A stretch of DNA of 64,000 bases from Planctomycetota bacterium (lineage in GTDB: Bacteria; Planctomycetota; UBA1135; GCA-002686595): assembly GCA_014238415.1 (NCBI GenBank), contig JABABA010000001.1, forward strand, positions 305,992 through 369,991, in the 5' to 3' direction. Every line of letters starts with the position of its first letter. The first letter of the stretch is position 1. A program made the translations under genes and the position numbers. This document shows, piece after piece, positions 26,238-35,047 of this stretch. The notes beneath the pieces are model-generated. The model saw only the letters and a program-made list of their open reading frames with translations. It did no database searches and was not told the origin of the DNA.

Positions 26238-28120
26238 AGGGCGATCTCCTCACAATCATGCCGCCGACGCCAGGCCTCAAACACCAGAAGAGTCCAAAGC
26301 ACAAGCCCGTGGTCCCGGCGCCCTTCCAGATGATCTTTTGCCAGTGTCTGCACCCTGCCAAGATCAAACCAATCAGGAGGCAGGCCTGCAAGGTGATCGG
26401 TCAACTGACTGGCCAGCGGGCCACGTAGCCAGTCGCAAACAGGAATGTCAAAGCCACGCTTGACCCCCGCGATCACCCTCGCATCAAGGCGCGTCTCAAG
26501 GGCCCGACGCAAAGCCAACTTGCCGACTCCGCCCTTGATCTTTTCTTCCACCGGTAGAGGCGCGAAGCGCTCCACCATACGGTGATCCAGGAAGGGCACG
26601 CGGACCTCCAATCCCACGGCCATGGAGGCCCGGTCCACCTTGACCAACAACTGCTCCGCCAGAGTAGTGCGCAGGTCTGCAAACTGTGTGCGGTAAAGCG
26701 GACCGCTCGTAACTGGCTGATTGTAGTGGCTCGCCCAGTTGTCGTATGGATCGGCCTGAGCCAGCTCCTCACCCAGGCCAGGATTCAATAGTGACAAGGC
26801 AGCAGGCAGAGACGCATTGACCGCACTGTCGAAGGCAGCCCTGGCAGGGCTCATGCCCAGATGAGTCAGGAAGGTCTTGCCACGCAGCCATCCAGGAGGA
26901 TTCGCAAGCGAGGGATGGACCTTCCCGGCACAGCCAGCCAGGATCCGCAGAGGCCCCAGGCCCCTACGCAGGCGCTGCTCCATCACCTCATGAATATAGC
27001 GCCGGTAGCCGCCGAAGACCTCATCCCCCCCATCCCCAGAAAGAGCCACGGTCACATGCTCGCGGGCCATGCGGCACACCATCCATGTGGGCAGATTGCT
27101 CGGGTCCGCGTGGGGCTCGTCGAAGTGCCACGGCAAGTGATCCACAACAGCCTCAGGGTCAGGCTCCTGAATGGCCACATGGTGCTGAGCCTCCAGGCGA
27201 TCGGCACTGATACGGGCCAGCTCAGCCTCATCAAATTCTCCTTCGCGGAAGGAAATGGTGCAAAGTTCCGGTGGCTTCCCTCCGGCCCGCCTCATGGCAT
27301 CCGCCACCCCAGCAGAGTCCACTCCACCGGAAAGAAACCCGCCCAGGGGAACATCGCTGACGAGGCGCTGGGACACTGCACGGTCTAGGTACTCAAGCAC
27401 CTCCCCTTGTTGCGGCGGTGGACTGGGCCCGTTGACAGGAGCTGTCCACCAAGACTTCAATTGGGGCGCATCTCCCCGCGACCACTCCAGCAAAGACCCC
27501 GGCTCCAATCGTTCAATGCCAGCCCAGGCAGATTTGCTACCTCCCACAAAACCGCGCATAAGATACTCGACCAGTGCTGGACCCCGCAGTGCGCGCTGAA
27601 ACTGATCTGAGGCAAGCAGGGCCTTGGGCTCCGATGCAAACCAAAGGCGGTCACGGTGCCGAGCCCAAAAGAGCGGCTTGATGCCCAAACGATCCCGAGC
27701 CAGGGTCACCTGCGGCCGCAGAGGATCCCGCATATCCACTATGCAAAGTGCGAACATCCCCTCCAGACGTTCAAGACAGGCACTACCCATCTTGGCAAAC
27801 AGGTGCAGTACGACTTCCATATCGCTGCCCGTCGCGAAGCGGCAGCCTTCCCCTTTCAACTCTTCCGCCAACTCGCGGTAGTTGTATATCTCCCCGTTCC
27901 CAACCAGCGCAAGGTCACCCTCTGGCAGCACCAGCGGCTGGTGTCCGTGCACGGGATCGATGATTGACAAGCGGCGAAACCCAAGTCCAACTCCATGCTT
28001 TCGAAAGAAGCCCTCATCATCTGGTCCGCGATGAACCAAAGTGCGCGTCATTCGGGCCAATTCCCCAGCATCCACCTCCATGCGTGGATCGTCGTGGACA
28101 AATCCCGTAAAGCCACACAA
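26234..28120 (-). CDS. Asparagine synthetase-like amidotransferase of EPS loci
   Basis: A 628-residue class II glutamine amidotransferase fused to an AsnB synthetase domain. Cys-2 must follow the initiator, and only the TTG at 28120 places it so (CGFTGFVHDD), four bases after the O-ligase stop with a GAGGGG ribosome-binding sequence ahead. The glutaminase domain has HRGPDDEG and GNGEIYNY; the ATP-pyrophosphatase loop is SGGVDS near residue 268. A longer ORF reading of 37 codons upstream is therefore wrong. Homologs of this length occur in exosortase A loci (TIGR03108 by recollection), where amidation of EPS uronic acids is suspected. UDP-glucuronate genes elsewhere in this locus fit that idea. 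Confidence 0.92.
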   Translation of the reverse strand: MCGFTGFVHDDPRMEVDAGELARMTRTLVHRGPDDEGFFRKHGVGLGFRRLSIIDPVHGHQPLVLPEGDLALVGNGEIYNYRELAEELKGEGCRFATGSDMEVVLHLFAKMGSACLERLEGMFALCIVDMRDPLRPQVTLARDRLGIKPLFWARHRDRLWFASEPKALLASDQFQRALRGPALVEYLMRGFVGGSKSAWAGIERLEPGSLLEWSRGDAPQLKSWWTAPVNGPSPPPQQGEVLEYLDRAVSQRLVSDVPLGGFLSGGVDSAGVADAMRRAGGKPPELCTISFREGEFDEAELARISADRLEAQHHVAIQEPDPEAVVDHLPWHFDEPHADPSNLPTWMVCRMAREHVTVALSGDGGDEVFGGYRRYIHEVMEQRLRRGLGPLRILAGCAGKVHPSLANPPGWLRGKTFLTHLGMSPARAAFDSAVNASLPAALSLLNPGLGEELAQADPYDNWASHYNQPVTSGPLYRTQFADLRTTLAEQLLVKVDRASMAVGLEVRVPFLDHRMVERFAPLPVEEKIKGGVGKLALRRALETRLDARVIAGVKRGFDIPVCDWLRGPLASQLTDHLAGLPPDWFDLGRVQTLAKDHLEGRRDHGLVLWTLLVFEAWRRRHDCEEIAL

Positions 28121-28124
28121 GGGG

Positions 28125-29510
28125 TCAAGCCCCCTCGGCCAGAGGAGTAGTACGGAAGCCCCTCTGCTTCCGAGAGCCGGCACCAAAGCCGCGTCGCTTG
28201 CTGGCCACGAGCGGGCCGCCCGCACCGCCACGCTTTGGATAGCGCACAGCGTCGGTCATCTCCTCGAAAGCGACTCGCCCAAACACGAGAACCATGGCGT
28301 GCAGGTGGTACCCCAGATCAAAGTGTGCTCGGTTGAGGAATACACTGCCAATCAGGAATGTGGCCAGCACGGCTTCAAAGAGAGTGCAGTAGGATAGGAT
28401 CCAGCTGGCGAAATAACGCCGCGAAGCCTCCTTGCGCACACGATGTATATCGAAAAACGAGGCCACGAACAGCAGCATGTAGCCCAACAAGGCGGGAGTT
28501 CCACACTCCGCCCAGATCTGCAGATAACTGTTGTGAGCCACCAGGGTGCCGTGCCCATCTAGCTGGGAAGGAGTCGGGTTTGGTTCAAAATCCAGATAAC
28601 TGGTTTGGAAGCGACCGAAGCCCACACCAAACAAGGGCCGCTCCTCAACCATGCGCATGGCCACCTGCCAGGCCCGGATGCGTCCCATGGCGGAACCGTC
28701 CTCCTCATAGGTTGCAATCGTGCTCATGCGCTCCTGGAACTCAGAAGGTGAAAACACAACGATTGCGCCCACAGCGACCACGCCAAAAAGCACGCCCATC
28801 ATGCGATTGCGCGTGCGCCACACCAAGGCCGAAAGCGCAACCATCAGGGCCAGAAAGGCGCCCCGGGAGCGGGTCAAGATCACCGTGAAAATGGTTAGGG
28901 GCACCATCATTCTGAGGCCCCGGATCAAGCGCGGATTCCGCTCGCTGGTAGCCAGGTGAATCAGCATGGGCACTGTCATGGCCATCACCAGGGCAAAGTC
29001 ATTGTTGTCCTCGATCATGCCTCCCGGGCCCCGGATAATGTGAACTCCCCCACCGGTCACGAACCCATGCAGACCATCTTTGACCCCATAGAAGGCAAAG
29101 CTCATGGTGATCACCCAGATCAGAATGCGCAGCTGTTCGCGGGTGCGCACCACGGCCGTAGTAAAAAGCGCAATGAAGATGATCTTGCCATATTCAATGA
29201 AACCAGCCGAGTCCACCGGGGCTTCTCCATAGGCAAAAAAGTGTCCCAGGCCTACCCAAATCAGCAAGAACAACAGCAGCCCTGTACGCATGCTGCGCAC
29301 CGGTGGGTACTTTTCCCGGGCCGCTATCCAACCAGCAATCATCACAAGGGCCACAAGGAACGACCAGCGCTGAAAGCGCGCAAAGCCCCATGTCAGGTCC
29401 TGGATGCGCATATAGGCCAGAACTGAAAAAACCAGCAAGCCCATAAAGGGTCGCCGGAAGCAGAGAGGCAGAACCCCTAGCACAAAGAGCGTAACTAGGA
29501 TGTCGCGCAC
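28125..29510 (-). CDS. O-antigen ligase-like protein of exosortase-A-type loci
   Basis: A 461-residue polytopic membrane protein with about ten membrane segments. It begins MRDILVTLFVLGVLPLCFRR and has GVKDGLHGFVTGGG, IEDNNDFAL and the large external loop with GVGFGRFQ and HNSYLQIWAECG, matching the putative O-glycosylation ligases linked to exosortase A (TIGR03097 by recollection). It may polymerise or transfer lipid-linked glycan outside the inner membrane. The start codon is GTG. The C-terminal 40 residues are basic and Gly/Arg-rich. It is separated from the Wzz-like gene by 141 bases and runs straight into the amidotransferase gene. Confidence 0.88.
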   Translation of the reverse strand: MRDILVTLFVLGVLPLCFRRPFMGLLVFSVLAYMRIQDLTWGFARFQRWSFLVALVMIAGWIAAREKYPPVRSMRTGLLLFLLIWVGLGHFFAYGEAPVDSAGFIEYGKIIFIALFTTAVVRTREQLRILIWVITMSFAFYGVKDGLHGFVTGGGVHIIRGPGGMIEDNNDFALVMAMTVPMLIHLATSERNPRLIRGLRMMVPLTIFTVILTRSRGAFLALMVALSALVWRTRNRMMGVLFGVVAVGAIVVFSPSEFQERMSTIATYEEDGSAMGRIRAWQVAMRMVEERPLFGVGFGRFQTSYLDFEPNPTPSQLDGHGTLVAHNSYLQIWAECGTPALLGYMLLFVASFFDIHRVRKEASRRYFASWILSYCTLFEAVLATFLIGSVFLNRAHFDLGYHLHAMVLVFGRVAFEEMTDAVRYPKRGGAGGPLVASKRRGFGAGSRKQRGFRTTPLAEGA

Positions 29511-29651
29511 AGAACTAGCTCGGATCCTCCGACTTGGGGAAGAGCACGCATAGCGGGCGGGAGACCAGCAGCGCCGATCGCAGGGGCCATCTGGAACGCA
29601 GGTTCATGGGATAAGTCTGGGTCGCTCGATCCAATCAGATCAAGCTGACCC

Positions 29652-31274
29652 TCACTTGAAAGCACCCCGGAAGGCCTCAATGAAATCCCGTACTTCTGGG
29701 GACAAGAGATCTTGCCTGAATGCGAACGCCCAGGTGATGTAAGCAAAAGTCACTACAAAACCGGTCGTGAATCCACCCACCGCAAGCCGTCGAGCCGTGG
29801 TTCGTCGCGCTTGCTTACGGGTCACGATCACATTGACCGTGGCCAGGACCGGCACCGCCATCACGCGAGCCAGATCCCCTGCAGAACGGAAAGTGGACTT
29901 GGAGTACTCACCGGCGATTGCCAGAGCCAGTCCCACAGCCAGTCCGGCCAAAACGGAAAAGGCGCCAATCAGCCAAGGGTTGGGTTCCGTGGGAGAGGTG
30001 GGCAGGTTGGGGGCATCTTGAACTTCAAACGGGTTGCCCATGGGACCATCCAACTGAGCCAGTTCCTGACGCACGCTTTCCAGCTGGGTCTCAGTACCCT
30101 TCAGGACTGCGTACTTGCGGGCCTGCTCGGCGCCAAGCTCTCCGAGTTGAACATACGCGTCTTGCAGTTCCTGAACTTCGATGTTCATGGCTGCCACCTT
30201 GTCATCCTGAGTGGTGAGCTGCTGGCTCAGAAGCGCAAGCTGGTCCTCGGCAGCCTCAACCTGTGCACTGGCCTTGACTTTGCCCTCGTTGGGCACCATG
30301 ACCTGCTCGATGAATGACGCGGTCTGGGCAGCAACTAAAGCGTCTCGCTCGTGCCGCAGCCGCCCGATCTCAGCTTGCGCCAGGCGATACTTACGATGCG
30401 CGGGCAACCAGCCCCTGGCAGCCAGGGTGCTCTCCAGCTGGGCGATCTCCCCGTCAATGCCCTTGACCCTGTCTGCGGTGTCATCGGCCTGAACCTTGGT
30501 GGTGTAGGGAACTTCGTCCTCCATGCGGTCCCGGGCAGTGGCTAGGCGGTCGCGCAAGATCAGAGCATTGGCGTAGCTCTCCTCGATCTCAAGCAGCTCC
30601 TCTTTCTCAACCTCAAGTGCGGTGAATTGGGGAGCCAGTCGTTGCTTGATCCGGTCCCCGTCCGGCAAAGCTGGAGGAATACCATGCAACTGCCGCATCT
30701 CTGAGATCTGCCGGCCAATACTCTTGAGCACATCCTCGGTCTGTGCCCGAGACTCCTTCAGGTCGTCATGAGCTTGGCGGGTTTGATTGTGTCGACGCTC
30801 AAGCACCTCGGTGCGCCAGCGATTCATCAGGTTCTCCAGGAAGTCCCGGGCCCGAGCAGCCTCCACATGAGCGAACTCCGCACGTACAAGCTGTTGACCG
30901 GCGTACCGGTCCATTGGCGGGGTCTCTACATCCAGATTGTCGAGGGTGCTCTCCACATAATCCGCCTCATCCTCGGCGACAAGCACCATATAGTCGTCCC
31001 ATGCGAGCTCCTTGAGCACCGCGCGGACCCGAGCTGGTGAACGAATAGTGTGCTCGGCGACGCGGCCCTCACTCGTACCTTCCCCGCCCCCGTCTCCTTC
31101 CACATCACGCAACATGACACGCGTGCTCGAGACATACTTCTTGGGGATCACGATGGCAATGCTGATACCGATCGTTGCGATAAGAGTCGCAGGAAGAACG
31201 ATCGCCCAGAGCCGCCGCTTAAGGACCCCAAAAAACTCGTCTAGCTGACTTCTGGCTTCTACTTCTACTGCCAT
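29652..31274 (-). CDS. Polysaccharide chain-length determinant (Wzz/GumC-like)
   Basis: A 540-residue polysaccharide co-polymerase. A transmembrane segment at about 22-44 opens it; a Wzz-type periplasmic domain follows, with long coiled coil from roughly 150 to 400. A second segment lies near 445-466 and, unusually, a third near 500-520. The Pro/Asn-rich LPTSPTEPNPW before the second segment is the family motif. No tyrosine-kinase domain is fused to the C-terminus and no separate BY-kinase gene is in the window, so control of chain length may differ from the Wzc model. Nine bases separate it from the Wza-like gene. Confidence 0.88.
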   Translation of the reverse strand: MAVEVEARSQLDEFFGVLKRRLWAIVLPATLIATIGISIAIVIPKKYVSSTRVMLRDVEGDGGGEGTSEGRVAEHTIRSPARVRAVLKELAWDDYMVLVAEDEADYVESTLDNLDVETPPMDRYAGQQLVRAEFAHVEAARARDFLENLMNRWRTEVLERRHNQTRQAHDDLKESRAQTEDVLKSIGRQISEMRQLHGIPPALPDGDRIKQRLAPQFTALEVEKEELLEIEESYANALILRDRLATARDRMEDEVPYTTKVQADDTADRVKGIDGEIAQLESTLAARGWLPAHRKYRLAQAEIGRLRHERDALVAAQTASFIEQVMVPNEGKVKASAQVEAAEDQLALLSQQLTTQDDKVAAMNIEVQELQDAYVQLGELGAEQARKYAVLKGTETQLESVRQELAQLDGPMGNPFEVQDAPNLPTSPTEPNPWLIGAFSVLAGLAVGLALAIAGEYSKSTFRSAGDLARVMAVPVLATVNVIVTRKQARRTTARRLAVGGFTTGFVVTFAYITWAFAFRQDLLSPEVRDFIEAFRGAFK

Positions 31275-31283
31275 TGTATTTCT

Positions 31284-32159
31284 CTAGAAAATTCCCCCGG
31301 CACCTACACCGGATCCGCCGCGGGAGGAAAATGAAGAATCAAATAGCCCATAACGACTACCCCAGAAGAAAGCGCTACTCACCTCGCGAATCACCTCAGT
31401 GAAGGGGAAGATCAGCGCTTTGACGAGATACGCCACCTGGGCCAGCATTGTGGGCGGGACAAAAATAATGTCCCGCTCTTGCACATGGACATTGAACGTC
31501 GAGTCTCCATCAAACAGCTCGTTGATGTTGACCGTGATCTTGAGAGGATCAACGGGATCTGGACGGATCAGCATGACGCGACCCAGATTCGAAGAATTTG
31601 GCCGGGGCTCCGCCCCCATCACAGCTTCAAAAATCGTCAGGTCTCCCTCAAAGACCTGCTCACCCTCCTTGTAGACCTCACCAAAGACAAAGTACTTCTT
31701 GCCTTGGGTCTTGATCTGCACCTCAAGCATAGTCTCTTCGTAGAAACTACTGTATCGCTCGGTCAAATAGGCGCGCAAGTCGCTGCGCGTGTAGCCTGCC
31801 ACATGCACCACGCCCAGGTCGGGCAGGAGCACGGTACCGTCGATATCGACCTTTTGAGTGCTCGACAACTCGTCGGGGCGAATCACATCGACGAAGGCGA
31901 TGGTATCGCCGATTGTGACGTAGTTCTCTTCCTCAGCATTCCCCGTATACCGGTTGCCGAACCCATCGCGATTGAGATACTGCAAGAGCCGCTTGTCCGG
32001 CGCGCTGCTGACATTGCAAGCGCTTAGAACGAGCATCAAGGTCAAGGCCACGAGGGGCCAGATCCCCCACAACCCGAATCGGCCTGAGGACCGGTTTCCG
32101 AGGGTGAGAATCTTGTAGCTTTGGGAGGAAAGTTGCAGCATGAGCTTGAGGGGCGCCAT
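31284..32159 (-). CDS. Polysaccharide export outer-membrane lipoprotein (Wza-like)
   Basis: A 291-residue export protein. The signal peptide is long, with a lipobox VLSAC (C48). A poly-export (PES) domain follows at about 78-170 with IGDTIAFVDVIRPDELS and LPDLGVVHVAGYTRSDL, then a SLBB domain with GKKYFVFGEVYKEG near 155. The C-terminal helix (LIFPFTEVIREVSSAFFWGS) is the likely outer-membrane-spanning segment and a Ser/Gly tail ends it. It would form the EPS exit channel with the Wzz-like protein. It is first of the block after the rfb genes, 108 bases from rfbB. Confidence 0.9.
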   Translation of the reverse strand: MAPLKLMLQLSSQSYKILTLGNRSSGRFGLWGIWPLVALTLMLVLSACNVSSAPDKRLLQYLNRDGFGNRYTGNAEEENYVTIGDTIAFVDVIRPDELSSTQKVDIDGTVLLPDLGVVHVAGYTRSDLRAYLTERYSSFYEETMLEVQIKTQGKKYFVFGEVYKEGEQVFEGDLTIFEAVMGAEPRPNSSNLGRVMLIRPDPVDPLKITVNINELFDGDSTFNVHVQERDIIFVPPTMLAQVAYLVKALIFPFTEVIREVSSAFFWGSRYGLFDSSFSSRGGSGVGAGGIF

Positions 32160-32267
32160 TGGCGGTGGAACAAGGAAAGGCAGCCCTTTAGAGCCACCCC
32201 CTCGTAGTGTGGATCGGCAGGAACCAGCCAGGAATTGACCTCACAGTAGGCTCCGCTGGGGGCCGAT

Positions 32268-33299
32268 TCAGCCCCCAGAGCCAGAACCATACTGCTGGAC
32301 GTAGTAGTCCCGATAGGCACCAGTCCTAAGTCCTTGCAGCCACTCGACTTGCGACCCATACCAGTCAAGGGTCGCGGGCAGGGCGCGCTCAAAAGTCCAG
32401 CGCGGACGCCATCCCAAAGTTGCATCAATCTTGGAGGCGTCAATGGCATAGCGCCGGTCATGACCCGGCCGGTCGGTGACGTAGGTGATCAAGGACTCGG
32501 GCTTGCCCAAGGCGCTCAAAATGGTCTTGACGATCTCAATATTGGGATACTCGTTGTGTCCGCCGATGTTGTACACCTGCCCTACCTCGCCCCTCTCCAG
32601 TACTGCAAGGATTGCCTCGCAGTGATCCTGCACATAAAGCCAGTCCCGTACCTGCATGCCATCCCCATAGACCGGCAATGGCTTGTTCTCCCGGGCGTTG
32701 GCAATCATCAGGGGGATCAACTTCTCCGGAAACTGCCAGGGGCCGTAGTTATTGGAGCAGCGGGTGGTCAATACCGGAAAGCCGTGGGTGTGAAAGGCTG
32801 CCCGCACCAGCAGATCGCTGGCAGCTTTGGATGCGCTGTAGGGCGAATTGGGCGCCAAGGGCGTCTCTTCAGTAAAGAACCCTTCGCTACCAAGTGACCC
32901 ATAGACCTCATCCGTGGACACATGCAAGAAGCGCTCCACCCCGCGAGCCCGACAAGTGTCGAGCAACACCTGAGTACCCAACACATTCGCCTGCACAAAA
33001 GGCAGCCCGGAGAGAATCGATCGGTCTACGTGGCTCTCCGCCGCCATGTGCACAACATGAATAGGCAGGTCTCCACACATGTCGAGAGCTCGCTCAACAT
33101 CCTCGGCCTTGCAAATGTCTCCATGAACAAAACGGTGCTGCTCTGACCCCTCCACCGCCGCCAGATTTTGCAGGTTACCCGCGTACGTCAGGGCGTCAAG
33201 GTTGACGCAGAGCCAGTCCGGCCGTTGCTCGGCCAGCATGTGAACGAAGTTCGAACCGATGAAGCCGGCGCCGCCGGTCAGGAGGATTGCGCGGGTCAT
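32268..33299 (-). CDS. rfbB: dTDP-glucose 4,6-dehydratase
   Basis: A 343-residue extended SDR enzyme making dTDP-4-keto-6-deoxyglucose. The Rossmann motif TGGAGFIGSNF is at 8-18. STDEVYG and YSASKAASD supply the catalytic Asp/Glu pair and the Tyr/Lys. The NNYGPWQFPEKLIP and GDGMQVRDWLYV blocks are typical of RmlB. It begins eight bases after the rfbD stop and is the last of the rfbA-rfbD-rfbB set. No rfbC epimerase gene is near. Confidence 0.96.
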   Translation of the reverse strand: MTRAILLTGGAGFIGSNFVHMLAEQRPDWLCVNLDALTYAGNLQNLAAVEGSEQHRFVHGDICKAEDVERALDMCGDLPIHVVHMAAESHVDRSILSGLPFVQANVLGTQVLLDTCRARGVERFLHVSTDEVYGSLGSEGFFTEETPLAPNSPYSASKAASDLLVRAAFHTHGFPVLTTRCSNNYGPWQFPEKLIPLMIANARENKPLPVYGDGMQVRDWLYVQDHCEAILAVLERGEVGQVYNIGGHNEYPNIEIVKTILSALGKPESLITYVTDRPGHDRRYAIDASKIDATLGWRPRWTFERALPATLDWYGSQVEWLQGLRTGAYRDYYVQQYGSGSGG

Positions 33300-33307
33300 G
33301 GTCAGGC

Positions 33308-34192
33308 TCAGGATCCAAGAAAGGTCTTCAGGGCGTCGCGCCAGTGGGCCATGGGCGCACCCCGCAAGTCGGTCAAGCGCTCACAATCGAGCACACTGTA
33401 GGGAGGCCGGTGAGCTGGGCGTGGAAACTCCTCGGTGGAACAGGGCTGTACCTCGCGGTCATCGATACCCGCGAACTCTACTGTGGCACAGGCAAAATCG
33501 TACCAACTGCCCTCTCCTTCGCAGGTTGCATGCCAGATGCCCTCACTCCCCTTGAGCAAAACATCCCAGAGAGCGGGCGCCAGTTCAAGGGTGGAAGTCG
33601 GCGAGCCGAATTGGTCCGAGACCACCCGCACCTTGTCCCGCTCCTCCAGAAGCTCCAGGATGGTGCCCGGGAAATGCTTGCCACGGGGCCCATACAACCA
33701 CTGCGTGCGCACAATGCGGGTTCCCTCAGGGTGCGCCTCAAAGGCCTTCTGCTCACCTGAGAGCTTGGTCCGCCCGTAAACCGAAAGCGGATTGGTCGGG
33801 TGACGGGGCTCGTAGGGCACCGATGCCTCCCCATCAAAAACGAAGTCGGTGGAGACAATCACCAAGGGGATCCCAGCCTGCGCTGTAGCACGGGCAAGGA
33901 CACCGCAAGCCAGACCATTGATGCGCTCGGCGAGCTCCGGTTCTTCTTCCGCCTTGTCCACCGCAGTGTAGGCCGCCGCGTGAATCACGCCGCTGAAAGG
34001 ACCCCCTTCCCGGAACAGTCGGGATACCTGATCCGGATCGGTCAAGTCCACCCCCAAAGCCTCAACGCCGGGAGCTTCGCGCAGGTCCGTGCCGAGGGTT
34101 TCGACACCGTCGGGAACCGCGAGCAGCAGTTGGCTACCCAGCATGCCCGCTGCGCCGGTGATCAGAACCTTGTTTTCTTTGCTCTCGCTCAT
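33308..34192 (-). CDS. rfbD: dTDP-4-dehydrorhamnose reductase
   Basis: A 294-residue SDR-type reductase that gives dTDP-L-rhamnose. The NADPH-binding motif is GAAGMLGSQL (about 13-22); HAAAYTAVDKAEEEPELA and STDFVFDG follow, and YGRTKLSGE holds the catalytic Tyr and Lys. RTQWLYGPRGKHF is a strong RmlD block. It starts 27 bases after rfbA. Its substrate requires RfbC, which is not seen here. Confidence 0.94.
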   Translation of the reverse strand: MSESKENKVLITGAAGMLGSQLLLAVPDGVETLGTDLREAPGVEALGVDLTDPDQVSRLFREGGPFSGVIHAAAYTAVDKAEEEPELAERINGLACGVLARATAQAGIPLVIVSTDFVFDGEASVPYEPRHPTNPLSVYGRTKLSGEQKAFEAHPEGTRIVRTQWLYGPRGKHFPGTILELLEERDKVRVVSDQFGSPTSTLELAPALWDVLLKGSEGIWHATCEGEGSWYDFACATVEFAGIDDREVQPCSTEEFPRPAHRPPYSVLDCERLTDLRGAPMAHWRDALKTFLGS

Positions 34193-34219
34193 GGGTTGCA
34201 GTCAGAACAGTCCGACTCT

Positions 34220-34951
34220 TCAGTCCATGCGGTTGGCACCGGTCTCGGCCACCAGATTCGAAGCCTGATGCAAGGACTGGAAGGTTCCCGCATCAGTCCA
34301 CCAGCCATCAAGAATATCAGCCGTCAAACTGCCATCCTTGATGTACCAATTGTTCACATCAGTGATCTCGAACTCGCCCCGGGCGGATGGTTCCAATGAA
34401 CTGATAATGTCGAACACTCGCGCGTCGTACATGTATATGCCAATCACCGCCAGGTTGGAAATTGGATCGCTCGGCTTTTCGATGATCTCTGCGACACGCC
34501 CGTCCTTCATGGTGGCCACGCCGAAGCGTTCGGGGTCGTGAACCTCCTTGAGCAGGACTTTGCCGCCGCTGCCCTGGGCCTCGAAGGCTTCCACGGCTGC
34601 CTTGATGTTTCCCTCAATCAGGTTGTCCCCAAGGACCACTGTCAGCGGAGCACCAGCCGCCCAGTGCTCGCACAAGCCAAGGGCCTCGGCAATGCCCCCC
34701 TCGCCCTCCTGGTAGGTGTAATTGAGATGCTTGAGCCCAAACTCCTTGCCATTCCCCAACAGGGAGAGGAAGTCTCCAGACTTGCGTCCGCCGGTCACGA
34801 TCATGATGTCCGTGATCCCGGCGTTGACCAGGGTCTGAATCGGATAATAGATCATCGGCCGATCAAAAACCGGCAGCAGGTGCTTGTTGGTGATCTTGGT
34901 CAGGGGGAAAAGCCTCGTACCGAGGCCTCCGGCCAAAATGACGCCTTTCAT
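34220..34951 (-). CDS. rfbA: Glucose-1-phosphate thymidylyltransferase (short form)
   Basis: A 243-residue nucleotidyltransferase making dTDP-glucose. The signature GGLGTRLFPLTKITNKHLLPV is at 8-28, with VLGDNLIEG for metal binding and VIEKPSDP-like IIEKPSDP. It is about 45 residues shorter than the RmlA of E. coli; it matches the short forms that lack the C-terminal allosteric helices, so feedback control by dTDP-rhamnose may be weaker. It is first of the rfb set, 96 bases downstream of the epimerase gene. Confidence 0.93.
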   Translation of the reverse strand: MKGVILAGGLGTRLFPLTKITNKHLLPVFDRPMIYYPIQTLVNAGITDIMIVTGGRKSGDFLSLLGNGKEFGLKHLNYTYQEGEGGIAEALGLCEHWAAGAPLTVVLGDNLIEGNIKAAVEAFEAQGSGGKVLLKEVHDPERFGVATMKDGRVAEIIEKPSDPISNLAVIGIYMYDARVFDIISSLEPSARGEFEITDVNNWYIKDGSLTADILDGWWTDAGTFQSLHQASNLVAETGANRMD

Positions 34952-35047
34952 TGTTCTTTGGTTCCTAGGGAGGATTGAGGAGGGTGCTGGGTGGCTTTGG
35001 GGGCAGCAAGTTACTCGATCACGACGCTCAGGGGGCGATTCTGTCCC

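Noticed and set aside
28121..28231. Longer start for the asparagine-synthetase-like gene
   Set aside because: It would place the catalytic cysteine at residue 39; class II amidotransferases need it at residue 2 after Met removal.
29495..29746. Minus-strand ORF of 83 codons in the gap between the Wzz-like and O-ligase-like genes
   Set aside because: It starts inside the Wzz-like gene and ends inside the O-ligase gene, has no motif and no coupling signal.
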